Below, piece after piece: positions 16,767 through 25,791 of a DNA stretch of 64,000 bases; position 1 is the first letter of the stretch, and each line of letters begins with the position of its first letter. This stretch comes from RUG626 sp051866775 (lineage in GTDB: Bacteria; Bacillota; Clostridia; Oscillospirales; Oscillospiraceae): the NCBI GenBank assembly GCA_051866775.1, contig JBJDXR010000022.1, positions 1 to 64,000 of the forward strand. Direction: 5' to 3'. A program made the position numbers and the translations under genes. Under the pieces are notes generated by a model that was given only the letters and a program-made list of their open reading frames with translations, did no database searches and was not told where the DNA came from.

Positions 16767-17671
16767 AGCATCTGTTAAAGCTTGGAGATCTCACAAAAGA
16801 GGAGATAACCGATATACTCGGCCTTGCCGATCAACTGAAATTTGAGCGCAAGAACGGCATACCCCATCCGCACCTTGCGGGGAAGACCCTTGGGATGATA
16901 TTTCAAAAATCATCTACCCGTACGAGAGTGTCCTTTGAGGCGGGCATGTATCAGCTCGGGGGCAACGCACTGTTTTTAAGCTCCCGTGACCTGCAGATAG
17001 GGCGCGGCGAGCCGGTGCAGGACACCGCAAGAGTGCTCTCCAGATACCTTGACGGAATTATGATACGTACCTTCGAGCAGGCGGAGGTGGAGGCGCTGGC
17101 CGAATACGGCACCATCCCTGTGATAAACGGCCTGACGGATTACGCACATCCCTGCCAGGTGCTTGCGGACCTTCAGGCTATAAGGGAGTATAAAGGCTCA
17201 CTTCAGGGCAAGAAGCTCACCTTCATAGGCGACGGCAACAACATGGCAAACTCCCTTATAGTCGGCGGCATAAAGATGGGCATGAGTGTGGCCATTGGCT
17301 GCCCGGCGGCGTACAAGCCGGATGCCCAGATCGTAAAATGGGCGCAGGAAAACGGAGACCTGACCATTACAGACGATATATTCGAGGCCGCAAAGGACGC
17401 GGACGCTGTCTATACGGACGTCTGGGCCTCTATGGGCATGGAGGAGGAGGCGGAGCAGCGCCGCCGGGATTTTGCGGGCTACTGTGTTGATTCAAAGCTC
17501 ATGTCCTGCGCAAAGCCTGACGCGATCGTTCTGCACTGCCTGCCGGCACACCGGGGCGAGGAGATAACCGACGAGGTGTTTGAGCAGCACTCGGAGGAGA
17601 TATTCAACGAGGCGGAAAACCGCCTGCACGCCCAGAAGGCCGTACTTGTGAGGCTCCTCGGGAAGAAATAA
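16763..17671 (+). CDS. argF: Ornithine carbamoyltransferase (anabolic)
   Basis: A 302-residue transferase that makes citrulline from ornithine and carbamoyl phosphate. The carbamoyl-phosphate motif SSTRTR is at residues 50-55 and the ornithine-side HCLPAHRG at about 258-265. It is the last gene of the arg operon and is followed at once by a strong terminator. The biosynthetic context and the absence of arcA or arcC argue for the anabolic form. Confidence 0.96.
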   Translation: MKHLLKLGDLTKEEITDILGLADQLKFERKNGIPHPHLAGKTLGMIFQKSSTRTRVSFEAGMYQLGGNALFLSSRDLQIGRGEPVQDTARVLSRYLDGIMIRTFEQAEVEALAEYGTIPVINGLTDYAHPCQVLADLQAIREYKGSLQGKKLTFIGDGNNMANSLIVGGIKMGMSVAIGCPAAYKPDAQIVKWAQENGDLTITDDIFEAAKDADAVYTDVWASMGMEEEAEQRRRDFAGYCVDSKLMSCAKPDAIVLHCLPAHRGEEITDEVFEQHSEEIFNEAENRLHAQKAVLVRLLGKK

Positions 17672-17674
17672 GGA

Positions 17675-17708
17675 AAAAATCACAGGCACCAAAGTGCCTG
17701 TGATTTTT
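17675..17708 (+). terminator. Terminator of the arg operon
   Basis: A perfect 15-bp stem (17675-17689 with 17694-17708) with a CAAA loop; its right arm ends in a T run. The symmetric A/T ends allow use from both strands. Confidence 0.9.
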
Positions 17709-17817
17709 GTTTGTGCGCCGCTGTATTGATGAATCTGCGATCCTGCCGAATTGAAAAGTGCCGCGATTGAAGGGCTTGCTTAGCAGAACGTTTAAGAGCT
17801 AAAACGGCAGAGCTGGT

Positions 17818-19338
17818 CTATCTGAGACTTGCAAGCGTCCAGCTATGCCACGGAAGGTCATCATCGGAAGTCCGGATGCCATTGATGCAGTCCTCCAGAT
17901 ATTCGGACAGCTCCGCATCCTCCGTACTGTTCCGCAGGCGCTCCAGCGCAGGTATTGTATCAGCTCCAAGCCCCGTAAGGTAGATAACGTCGATATTCTC
18001 AAGCTCGCCGTCAAGGTACGCGCTTACGTTATATTCCGCTATTATCCTGTCGGGGTTAATGAAGTTGAACGCCGTCCATCCTGCAAGTCCTACGGCGAAG
18101 AGCACGGGCCAGAAACGAAAGTCCGGATTCAGCGTCTTGTATGCCGCCGCGATGAGCAGCAGGGCGATATAAGCCATGCCGAACAGAGTCATCATACGCA
18201 GAAGGCTCATACCGTAAACGGAGATATAAAGGCACATCCGGAATACAGCGGAGACAAGGATAACCGCTGTAAGCCCCACAAGCACAAGGGAGAGTATTTT
18301 TACCGATCTTCCCTTTTGTGCGTTTGCAGCGCCCACGCATATGAGCACCGCGGAGAGGTTAATCGCGGCCACGGCCAGAAGCTGGAAAAATCCCCTGCGC
18401 GCATACTGGGCGTAGCCGCCCTGCATGGCGGCGGTCTCGGCACCCCCAAAGAGGAACACAAACTGTATCACCGCGAACACGATATACACCGCGTCCAAAA
18501 GGCCGAGAACGATGGCGAAGGGGGAGACCATTGTTATTTTGAGCTTTTCGCCAGGCTTCGGGCGCTCCCGCGCGGGCTGGGCGAGGGAATAGATCAGCGA
18601 GAAGAGCATAAGCCCCATTACAGCTGTCTTTATAATATTTAAGAGGACATTTCCGAGCTTCAGCTGCTCAAAAAACTGCGAGATGCCTGAGAGAAGGCTG
18701 CTGAAAACGGTATCCGCCGAGGACAGCAGCCATATTACGATGGTGAGGATGGGGATGGAGACGATGATGCCGAATAGGATGCCTGCGGCGGAGGTACGCT
18801 CCGAGTGGAAAAGCCGGCCTGCCGCCCTAAAGGGTTTTGGGACATGACGGAACAGGCCTGCAAAAAACAGGCGTATCGTGTCCGGTATGACTCTTGGTGA
18901 GCTCCAGGAAAACCCGCGGCCGGAGAGGGAAAACACGCAAGCAGGGATAAAAAAGGACAGCAGGACTATATTAAGCATCCGCAGTATGGTGTCTGCAAAT
19001 ACGCCGCAGCTTAGTGCCAGAAGCAGCGTGAAGACCAGTATAAAAACGGACTCCCGGTTCCATACTGTGTGCCGTCCCAGAAATATTACCGCCGAGGCGA
19101 CCGAACCGGCTGCAAACAGAAATACGCCTATTCCCGGGATGCCCCGGATTAAGCTGTTTAATCCAAACACCTGAAACCACAAGACCGCCAGCAGTATGCC
19201 GCAGCCCAGCGCCAGCCAGTCCTTTGGCGAGAACACGGCTGTGGGAGCGGGAACGGTTTTTTCCTCGGACTCCGGTGTATTCGAGGCTTTCGGCTCCTGT
19301 GGGAGATCGTTTGGATAAGCGGAATTGTTTTCATCCAT
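17818..19338 (-). CDS. DUF4173-like polytopic membrane protein
   Basis: A 506-residue membrane protein of unknown function. After a 40-residue acidic, proline-rich cytoplasmic N-terminus there are about 11-12 hydrophobic segments. A tract around YARRGFFQLL followed by AINLSAVLI, and a later FNFINPDRIIAEYNV block, match my recollection of the DUF4173/DUF4153 family. The ATG follows GGAGGAC and overlaps the end of the small XRE regulator by 8 bases, so the two are translated together. It is the last gene of a minus-strand unit with DUF2975 and XRE genes. Assignment to the family is by eye and moderate. Confidence 0.6.
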   Translation of the reverse strand: MDENNSAYPNDLPQEPKASNTPESEEKTVPAPTAVFSPKDWLALGCGILLAVLWFQVFGLNSLIRGIPGIGVFLFAAGSVASAVIFLGRHTVWNRESVFILVFTLLLALSCGVFADTILRMLNIVLLSFFIPACVFSLSGRGFSWSSPRVIPDTIRLFFAGLFRHVPKPFRAAGRLFHSERTSAAGILFGIIVSIPILTIVIWLLSSADTVFSSLLSGISQFFEQLKLGNVLLNIIKTAVMGLMLFSLIYSLAQPARERPKPGEKLKITMVSPFAIVLGLLDAVYIVFAVIQFVFLFGGAETAAMQGGYAQYARRGFFQLLAVAAINLSAVLICVGAANAQKGRSVKILSLVLVGLTAVILVSAVFRMCLYISVYGMSLLRMMTLFGMAYIALLLIAAAYKTLNPDFRFWPVLFAVGLAGWTAFNFINPDRIIAEYNVSAYLDGELENIDVIYLTGLGADTIPALERLRNSTEDAELSEYLEDCINGIRTSDDDLPWHSWTLASLR

Positions 19339-19549
19339 TGTCGTTGTCCTCCGTGAATTCGAGTATATCCCCCGGCTGGCACCTCAGCTCCCGGCACAGC
19401 GCTTCAAGGGTTGAGAAGCGCACGGCCTTGGCCTTTCCCGTCTTTAAAACAGATAAATTTGCAATGGTTATCCCAACGCGCTCGGATAACTCCGTCAGGC
19501 TCATCTTCCTTTTTGCCAGCATGACGTCAAGATTAACGATTATAGCCAT
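19331..19549 (-). CDS. Small XRE-family (YozG-like) regulator
   Basis: A 72-residue protein consisting almost only of a Cro/CI helix-turn-helix (MLAKRKMSLTELSERVGIT, then NLSVLKTGKAKAVRFSTLE). This compact class commonly accompanies DUF2975 membrane proteins in Firmicutes, as it does here: the DUF2975 gene ends 9 bases upstream. It probably represses its own operon; AT-rich repeats near the promoter at 20061-20130 are candidate sites. Confidence 0.85.
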   Translation of the reverse strand: MAIIVNLDVMLAKRKMSLTELSERVGITIANLSVLKTGKAKAVRFSTLEALCRELRCQPGDILEFTEDNDNG

Positions 19550-19558
19550 GTAAGCACC

Positions 19559-20038
19559 TCATATTGTCAGGTCGCTGTCGTCCTTGAGGTCGGACGCCTT
19601 ACGGGTAAGATGCGACAGCGCCGCGCATGCCACCGACATGGCGGCACCGAACAGGATGATTACAATAAAGCGTATAAGCAGACTCAGAACGAGTGCTCCC
19701 ACCGCTGCCATAAAGATTGCCGCGGCAATATAGAGAACCGTGTCAATTAAGGCCAGAATACTTATCGCCCGCAGCCGGATGGCGTTTTTGCGGCAGAAGC
19801 TGTTATCCCGGCCGATTTCGGAAAATATCCTCCATGCTAAAAACAGGGAGAGAAAGACCGGCAGCGCCGTGAACCAAAGAAAAACAGGGACGCTCCATCT
19901 GAGAAAGGTCAGCTCGCGGTAATGCCACACCGCCGACTTGCCAAACATGGGAACGGCAAATATGCATATCAGAAGCAAAAACACAGTCAGTATAGCCACC
20001 ACTATTCGAAGCCAAATGGACAGCTCATGTTGTTTCAT
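19559..20038 (-). CDS. DUF2975 membrane protein
   Basis: A 159-residue protein with four predicted membrane helices (about residues 11-32, 48-70, 95-120 and 125-150), the usual DUF2975 topology and length. The start at 20038 is set by AAAAGGAGGAGATATAT directly upstream; a longer in-frame version reaching 20152 would cross the promoter. No function is known. Pairing with a YozG-type XRE regulator is characteristic. Confidence 0.75.
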   Translation of the reverse strand: MKQHELSIWLRIVVAILTVFLLLICIFAVPMFGKSAVWHYRELTFLRWSVPVFLWFTALPVFLSLFLAWRIFSEIGRDNSFCRKNAIRLRAISILALIDTVLYIAAAIFMAAVGALVLSLLIRFIVIILFGAAMSVACAALSHLTRKASDLKDDSDLTI

Positions 20039-20060
20039 ATATATCTCCTCCTTTTGGGAT

Positions 20061-20089
20061 ATAATAGCACGAACGCTTTTGAATTGCAA
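20061..20089 (-). promoter_or_regulatory. Promoter of the DUF2975-XRE-DUF4173 unit
   Basis: Read on the minus strand: TTGCAA (20089-20084), a 17-base spacer and TATTAT (20066-20061). Just upstream, repeated TTTATTG/CAATAAA tracts (about 20087-20122) form inverted repeats that may bind the XRE protein. Confidence 0.65.
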
Positions 20090-20291
20090 TAAAAATTTAT
20101 TGTTTTTCAATAAAATTTTATCGTTCAACAGATATAAAAAGCGCCGGAGCACTCCGGCGTCATGGTTTTGGATATGTATTTAAGCTTTCAAAAAGCTTAA
20201 AATTTTGTATACATGGTGTAATATATGTATTTAAACACGGGATGACACCTTTGAAATAGTTGAATAAATTAACATATTGTTTACTGTTTGT

Positions 20292-20320
20292 TTGGATTTT
20301 GTTGATTTAAAATATATAAT
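20292..20320 (+). promoter_or_regulatory. Promoter of the ABC transporter gene
   Basis: TTGGAT (20292-20297) and TATAAT (20315-20320) with a 17-base spacer, 46 bases before the start codon. The rest of 20039-20365 is AT-rich and shows no gene. Confidence 0.6.
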
Positions 20321-20365
20321 ATAGAGAGCACCTATATAAAATCATCTGATAAGGAAAAATTTTCA

Positions 20366-23353
20366 ATGCTGAGATTAAATAATATCACAAAGACATATGT
20401 CACCGGGGATATGACGCAGAGTGCCCTTGACGGCATAAGCATAAGCTTCAGAAAGAGCGAGTTTGTCTCTATACTCGGACAGAGCGGCTCGGGAAAGACT
20501 ACGCTACTGAACATAATCGGAGGTCTTGACCAGTATACATCGGGTGACCTGATCATAAACGGCAAGAGTACGAAGGAATACAACGATGCGGATTGGGATA
20601 CCTACCGAAACCACTCAATAGGCTTTGTATTTCAGAACTATAACCTGATACCGCACCAGAGCGTGCTGGCAAACGTGGAGCTGGCCCTTACCCTCTCAGG
20701 CGTATCCAAGGCTGAGCGAAGAAGGCGGGCCATCGATGCGCTTAAGGCGGTGGGGCTTGAGGAACACATACATAAAAAGCCGAACCAGATGTCCGGCGGC
20801 CAGATGCAGCGCGTGTCCATAGCCCGGGCGCTTATCAATAACCCGGACATCCTTCTGGCAGATGAGCCGACCGGGGCACTGGATTCCGAGACGAGCATAC
20901 AGGTGATGGAGCTTCTAAAAGACATAGCCAAGGATAGGCTTGTCATAATGGTAACTCATAATCCGGAGCTTGCCGAGAAATACTCCACAAGGATCGTTAA
21001 GCTTTTTGATGGGCGCGTAACTGACGACACAGACCCCTTTGAGGATGATACAAAGGCTCCCGCTGTAAGCAAAAAGGGGCAGAAGCGCGATAAGAACGAT
21101 AAGAAAAAGCGCTCAATGTCCCTGCTTACGGCGCTGTCCCTGTCGCTCAATAACCTGATGACCAAGAAGGGGCGCACCTTCCTGACAAGCTTCGCCGGAA
21201 GCATAGGGATAATCGGCATTGCGCTTATACTGTCCCTGTCCACCGGCATAAACAACTATATAGACAAGGTTCAGGAGGAGACGCTCTCCAGTTATCCGAT
21301 CACCATTGAGGCGGAGAGCGTGGATATGACCTCGATGCTGACATCCCTCATGGGCGCCAACCGCACAGAGGAGGTAGACGCGCGGGATCCGGACAGGGTA
21401 TATGTATCCACCGTTATGTACGACCTGTTAAACTCGATGGTCAGCGCCGAGACAACGAAGAACAACCTCACAGCCTTTAAGGAATATCTTGACGAGGGCG
21501 GCGGAGGAATCCCGGAGCTTGCCACGATACAGTACAGCTATGATTTCTCTTTCGACGTCTATAATGAGGACGAGAGCGGGAATGTTATAAAAAATGATAT
21601 GGCATCGCTCCTTGAGCAGGCCATGACCTCCCTTTACGGAGGAAATTACTCATCATACTTTGAGTCCATGGGTTCCATGTATGACATGATGAGCGTCTGG
21701 TCGGAGCTGCTGCCCGGAGAGGATGGCGAGCTTATATCGGAGCAGGTCAAGAACCAGTACGACATGGTTTACGGCAAATGGCCGGAATCATATGACGAGG
21801 TCGTGCTCTTCGTTGACGGTAACAATGAGATATCCGATCTTATGCTCTACGCACTCGGACTTTTGCCGAAGGAGCAGATGACCGACATGCTCACTGCCAT
21901 GCAGAACGGCGAGACAATGGAGGAAACCCGGCAGAGCTGGAGCTATGAGGAGCTTTGCGAGACCTCCTTTAAGCTCATCCTTCCTGCCGAGCGTTACCGC
22001 TATGACGCATCCTCAGGGAGGTATGTGGACCTGTCGGAGACTGAGGCCGGCATGAAGCTCCTGTACGACAGTGACGAGGTGGGAACGCGCCTTAAGATCG
22101 TCGGTATCGCAAGGGCCTCGGGAGATTCTGGCTTAGGAAGCATGAGTACCGGTACCGTGGGCTACACAAGCGCACTTACCACCCATGCCATAGAGACCGC
22201 AAACAGCACCGAGATCGTAAGCTCGCAGCTGGAGGATCCCGATACCGATGTGATAAACGGCCTGCCCTTCCCAAAGGAGGATGACACCGAGCCGACGGCG
22301 GAGGAAAAGGCAAGCAAAATAACCGAATATCTCAGCGCACAGGCTGACTCTGCGAAGGCGGAGGCATATGTGGATGTTATGAGCCAGGCGGATGAGGCTT
22401 ATGTGGACAGCGTGGTCCAGGAACAGATGAAGAATGTGACCCGCGACACCATAGAGCAGATGATAGTTCAGCAGTATTCCACCGAAATGGGTGTGGATTC
22501 CGATACCATAATGTCCTATATCTCATCTATGAGCGATGAGCAGCTTCTATCACAGATGGAGGAGGCCGCGGCCACCGAGGTTCGCCGGCAGTATGCCGAA
22601 GCAGTAAAAGCACAGCTTTACTCTGTGCCGGAGGCTGGGCTTGCCGGTATGCTTGACGCGGCCTTCGCGGAGGTGACGCTCACGGACGGCCAGTATGAGT
22701 ACCTTTTTGATAATTACATGCCGCCCACCCGCTCCGACTCCACCTATGAGGAAAACCTCGACCTGCTTGGGTATGTGGATATAGACAGCCCGTCTACTAT
22801 CAGCATCTACGCCGGTACCTTCTCGGATAAGGATAAGATAGCAGACCTGATAGCGGAGTATAACAGTACCCAGAGCGAGGAGGATGAGATAAACTACACC
22901 GATTATATCGCTCTTCTTATGAGCTCCATAACCGATATCATAAACGCCATTAGCTATTTGCTTATCGGCTTTGTAGCGATATCCCTCGTGGTCTCCTCAA
23001 TAATGATAGGAGTTATCACTTATATCTCCGTCCTTGAGCGCACGAAGGAGATAGGTATACTCCGCGCTATTGGCGCCTCAAAGCGTGATGTGTCAAGAGT
23101 GTTTAATGCCGAGACACTGATCGTCGGCTTTGCCGCCGGGCTTATAGGCATAGCGGTCACACTGCTGCTTATTATCCCGATAAATATTGTGGTACATAAG
23201 CTGACGGGCATAGCTGAGCTTTCGGCCGTACTGCCGGCAGGAGCTGCGGTGATACTTGTGGCGATAAGCGCGCTGCTGACGATAATTGCCGGGCTTGTGC
23301 CTTCTGGCTTGGCGGCCAAGAAGAACCCGGTGGAGGCGCTGAGGACCGAATAA
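20366..23353 (+). CDS. MacB-like ABC transporter, ATPase-permease fusion
   Basis: A 995-residue fusion. Residues about 1-235 form an ABC ATPase: Walker A GQSGSGKTT (about 38-46), signature MSGGQMQRVSIARA and Walker B ILLADEPTGALD. A charged linker (KKGQKRDKNDKKKR) leads to membrane helix 1 (about 272-295), then an external domain of some 550 residues rich in acidic residues, and a C-terminal FtsX region with three helices including VVSSIMIGVITYISVLERTKEIGILRA (split across about 875-905). This is the four-helix topology of type VII (MacB/LolCDE/FtsX) transporters, which transmit force across the membrane rather than transport through it. The large external domain suggests peptide or envelope-stress sensing. 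No two-component genes adjoin it. Confidence 0.88.
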   Translation: MLRLNNITKTYVTGDMTQSALDGISISFRKSEFVSILGQSGSGKTTLLNIIGGLDQYTSGDLIINGKSTKEYNDADWDTYRNHSIGFVFQNYNLIPHQSVLANVELALTLSGVSKAERRRRAIDALKAVGLEEHIHKKPNQMSGGQMQRVSIARALINNPDILLADEPTGALDSETSIQVMELLKDIAKDRLVIMVTHNPELAEKYSTRIVKLFDGRVTDDTDPFEDDTKAPAVSKKGQKRDKNDKKKRSMSLLTALSLSLNNLMTKKGRTFLTSFAGSIGIIGIALILSLSTGINNYIDKVQEETLSSYPITIEAESVDMTSMLTSLMGANRTEEVDARDPDRVYVSTVMYDLLNSMVSAETTKNNLTAFKEYLDEGGGGIPELATIQYSYDFSFDVYNEDESGNVIKNDMASLLEQAMTSLYGGNYSSYFESMGSMYDMMSVWSELLPGEDGELISEQVKNQYDMVYGKWPESYDEVVLFVDGNNEISDLMLYALGLLPKEQMTDMLTAMQNGETMEETRQSWSYEELCETSFKLILPAERYRYDASSGRYVDLSETEAGMKLLYDSDEVGTRLKIVGIARASGDSGLGSMSTGTVGYTSALTTHAIETANSTEIVSSQLEDPDTDVINGLPFPKEDDTEPTAEEKASKITEYLSAQADSAKAEAYVDVMSQADEAYVDSVVQEQMKNVTRDTIEQMIVQQYSTEMGVDSDTIMSYISSMSDEQLLSQMEEAAATEVRRQYAEAVKAQLYSVPEAGLAGMLDAAFAEVTLTDGQYEYLFDNYMPPTRSDSTYEENLDLLGYVDIDSPSTISIYAGTFSDKDKIADLIAEYNSTQSEEDEINYTDYIALLMSSITDIINAISYLLIGFVAISLVVSSIMIGVITYISVLERTKEIGILRAIGASKRDVSRVFNAETLIVGFAAGLIGIAVTLLLIIPINIVVHKLTGIAELSAVLPAGAAVILVAISALLTIIAGLVPSGLAAKKNPVEALRTE

Positions 23354-23389
23354 AAGAGATCCAAAAAATGAGGAGAGGGGAGCCGGAAA

Positions 23390-23887
23390 ATGAGGAGAAA
23401 GGACCGGGAGATGGACGAGGGCTTTGCGCTCTCTGTGGCTGATAAATGTGAGTACGCCGTGCTCTCCGTGGTGCGCCGGGACGGCGCGCCCTACGGCGTA
23501 CCCCTTTCGATAGCCCGGAGCGGGGAGTATATATATTTCCACTGCGCCGGGGAGGGAGAGAAGGTAGACGCATTTCGGTTAAATCCCAAGGTGTGCCTTA
23601 CCTGCGTTGGGGATACCAATAGGCTGAAGGATGAGTTTTCAACGGAATATGAGTCTGCGGTGATTTTCGGAACAGCGTCGGAGGTTGAGGACGACGGTGA
23701 GAAGCTTGAGGCGCTGCGGCTCATATGCTCCCGCCACACTCCGGAGAATATGGCGCAGTTCGAGCCGGAAGCGGAGCGCAGCTTTAAAATCACCCATGTA
23801 TGGCGCATACATATAAGCTGCATAACAGGAAAGAGAAAGAAGTATGACAGCGCGGGCAAGGAAATGAAATTCGGCAGAATGGAATAA
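23390..23887 (+). CDS. Pyridoxamine 5'-phosphate oxidase family (Nim-like) protein
   Basis: A 165-residue PPOX-fold flavin-binding-type protein. The segments YAVLSVVRRDGAPYGVPLS and YIYFHCAGEGEKVDA and the later VCLTCVGD follow the split-barrel pattern of the NimA-like 5-nitroimidazole reductase family. Actual substrate and flavin (FMN or F420) are unknown, and nitroimidazole resistance should not be inferred. It begins 37 bases after the ABC gene with GGAGAGGGGAG upstream, so it may be on the same transcript, which ends at the hairpin at 23966. Confidence 0.75.
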   Translation: MRRKDREMDEGFALSVADKCEYAVLSVVRRDGAPYGVPLSIARSGEYIYFHCAGEGEKVDAFRLNPKVCLTCVGDTNRLKDEFSTEYESAVIFGTASEVEDDGEKLEALRLICSRHTPENMAQFEPEAERSFKITHVWRIHISCITGKRKKYDSAGKEMKFGRME

Positions 23888-23965
23888 AAGCTATTACACC
23901 CGAATAATTGAATATATTATCAAAGTGTGCAAGGGGAGAACGTCAAGGACTCCCGGTGCTGCGGC

Positions 23966-24004
23966 AAAAAAATGGAGTGGGGGCGCTGCCCTCACTCCAT
24001 TTTT
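23966..24004. terminator. Bidirectional terminator
   Basis: AAAAATGGAGTG pairs with CACTCCATTTTT across a G+C-rich 13-base loop. It serves the PPOX gene on the plus strand and probably the zinc-ribbon gene on the minus strand. Confidence 0.8.
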
Positions 24005-24059
24005 ATTACTGTTTTTTTCATCGGGCCGGTCTGAAGTCAAGCTTCATGACATTCTCTGG

Positions 24060-24329
24060 TCATATGTCGATGTGCTTTCCGCAGCGGTCGCATTTATAGT
24101 CGGGGATATGCTTGATAACGGCGTAAAAGGGCAGCGGGATCTTGCAGTAAGGACAGCGCCATACCTTATAGCGTATTACCATACCTGCTATGACCATTAC
24201 GGCACCGACGCCGAATACTATGTTTGAAAGCAGCGCGCTGTACTGATCCAGAGCCAGCGAAATTATTGCCACCAGCAGACCTACTGATGAAAGCGCGGTT
24301 GAGAGCTTTCTGCCATTACTAATACTCAT
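24060..24329 (-). CDS. Small membrane protein with C-terminal zinc ribbon
   Basis: An 89-residue protein. Two hydrophobic helices (about residues 10-30 and 35-55) are followed by CPYCKIPLP ... CDRCGKHI, two CxxC knuckles that should bind one zinc. ATG at 24329 is preceded by GGAGGATTCTT; a longer in-frame extension to 24479 runs through AT-rich promoter sequence and is not used. I do not recognise a family with a known function. It is divergent from the FUSC-type gene. Confidence 0.65.
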   Translation of the reverse strand: MSISNGRKLSTALSSVGLLVAIISLALDQYSALLSNIVFGVGAVMVIAGMVIRYKVWRCPYCKIPLPFYAVIKHIPDYKCDRCGKHIDI

Positions 24330-24499
24330 AAGAATCCTCCTTACAGCCATATGTGGCCACAACCAATTATAGCAAAAATACAGCGGGAAGTCTCGATATA
24401 TTTTCAATATTTTAAAATATTTATTGACATAATTATGGGTATCTGGTATATAAGTAAATAATTCCATATCGCATATCATGTTATAAGGTGGTGCCCTTT

Positions 24500-25072
24500 A
24501 TGAAAGTAAAAACACTTGTAGGCCATATGGAACTTCAGATAGCCGTGTCAGTAGGCATATGTATCATACTTTCAAATTTTGTTTGGGACAAAATTCAGCT
24601 TATGACGGCTTGCGTATCGGTGCTTCTCTGCACTCAGGAAAATGCAAAATTCAGCTTAAGATCCGGTGTGACACGTCTTATCATTACGGTGATAGGAGCT
24701 TCTGCCGCCGTTTTGATCTATATGCTCAACGGCTGCATAAATAATGAGTGGATTTCTATTATCTTTGTATTGATTGGTGTGTTGATCACCCTTGCCGCCT
24801 GTAAACTGGCAAAGGTACCTCCCATAAGTGCCAGAATAGGTGCGGTATCTTTTATACTTGTTTACTTTACACCCTCCGCCTCTCCGCTTACTTATAGTAT
24901 TTACAGATTATTGTCTACCATCGTTGGCGCGGCCGTGGTCTTTATTGTTGCCATAGCCGCCGACCTGATATTGAGGCACAGCTCCGGTAATGCTGCAGAA
25001 GCTGCCGGTGCTCCGGAGCCTTTGGAAGCTTCGGAACAGGAACCCGAAAGTTCCGCGTCCGTCGAATTATGA
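24500..25072 (+). CDS. FUSC / aromatic acid exporter family membrane protein
   Basis: A 190-residue protein with about six membrane helices and a Pro/Glu/Ala-rich cytoplasmic tail. The pattern LQIAVSVGICIILSN, then LMTACVSVLLCTQEN and RLIITVIGASAAVLIY, matches the N-terminal membrane half of the FUSC/ArAE family, which exports aromatic acids or similar compounds. The soluble C-terminal domain of longer members is missing, as in short Gram-positive versions. ATG 24500 follows AAGGTGGTG; GTG 24488 lies inside that site. The substrate is unknown. Confidence 0.68.
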   Translation: MKVKTLVGHMELQIAVSVGICIILSNFVWDKIQLMTACVSVLLCTQENAKFSLRSGVTRLIITVIGASAAVLIYMLNGCINNEWISIIFVLIGVLITLAACKLAKVPPISARIGAVSFILVYFTPSASPLTYSIYRLLSTIVGAAVVFIVAIAADLILRHSSGNAAEAAGAPEPLEASEQEPESSASVEL

Positions 25073-25110
25073 GGGTATAGTATTCCGGATTAAACTACAT
25101 GAAGCTATAA

Positions 25111-25138
25111 AAAAGGAGACCTGCTGGTCTCCTTTTTA
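25111..25138 (+). terminator. Terminator after the FUSC-type gene
   Basis: AAAAGGAGACC pairs with GGTCTCCTTTT around a TGCT loop and ends in a T run. Confidence 0.85.
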
Positions 25139-25254
25139 TATTATGAGCAGGAAATACTATTCTGCAAAAATGTCGAAATTTGTTATACCGCCAATATATT
25201 GACTGGTAAAAAAGGTGAATTATCCGTTATAATTTGTCAGAAGGTGAATTCAAA

Positions 25255-25470
25255 ATGAAAGAAAATGAAAGAATCGGAATCAATATTAGAGAGATGCGCA
25301 GGCAATGCGGGTATACGCAGGAGAAGGTGGCAAACGATCTGTTTATCAGTGAATCCTATTTGCGGCTTATTGAGCACGGCAAGGCAAACCCCAGCATTAA
25401 TATGGTGACAAAGATCACCGATTATCTGCAGTCTGCAATCGATACGGAGGAACAGGAGGTGATTATATGA
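25255..25470 (+). CDS. XRE family transcriptional regulator
   Basis: A 71-residue protein that is essentially one Cro/CI-type helix-turn-helix: NIREMRRQCGYTQEKVAND followed by SESYLRLIEHGKANPS. ATG 25255 follows GAAGGTGA. The final codons overlap the start of the next small gene (ATGA), so the two are co-translated; the partner may be a modulator or target of the regulator. Confidence 0.85.
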   Translation: MKENERIGINIREMRRQCGYTQEKVANDLFISESYLRLIEHGKANPSINMVTKITDYLQSAIDTEEQEVII

Positions 25471-25706
25471 GCGCGGGCTGGAATTACCGGGTGATGGAAG
25501 AAACGATAGACCACCCGGAATTTGGGCGCTATATCACTTATGGAATACAGGTCGGCTGTGAGACGGAACATGGCTGGGAGCCTATGGACACGCTGCATGA
25601 TGTAACAACGGATAGCTGTATTGCAAAGCTGATGGCGCTGCTTTTTAATAGCTGCCAGCTGTCTCCTGTACACCTTAGAGAGGTGGTCGGGGACTTGCTC
25701 CCATAA
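25467..25706 (+). CDS. DUF6514-like small protein
   Basis: A 79-residue soluble protein with an ITYGIQVGCE segment and a C-terminal LSPVHLREVVGDLL motif. This layout resembles the DUF6514 family of short clostridial proteins of unknown function; I am recalling the family, not matching it. Its start overlaps the XRE gene by 4 bases, making a two-gene unit closed by a hairpin at 25742. Confidence 0.55.
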   Translation: MSAGWNYRVMEETIDHPEFGRYITYGIQVGCETEHGWEPMDTLHDVTTDSCIAKLMALLFNSCQLSPVHLREVVGDLLP

Positions 25707-25741
25707 TAGACCGTTACATTCGTATTTAAAATGTGTATATG

Positions 25742-25778
25742 AAAGCAAGCGGCATCCTTTTTGGATACCGCTTGCTTT
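25742..25778. terminator. Bidirectional terminator between DUF6514-like gene and merR
   Basis: AAAGCAAGCGG and ATCC pair with GGAT and CCGCTTGCTTT, with one unpaired base on each side and a TTTTT loop. It serves the convergent genes on both strands. Confidence 0.82.
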
Positions 25779-25791
25779 ATTGTCGATACGG

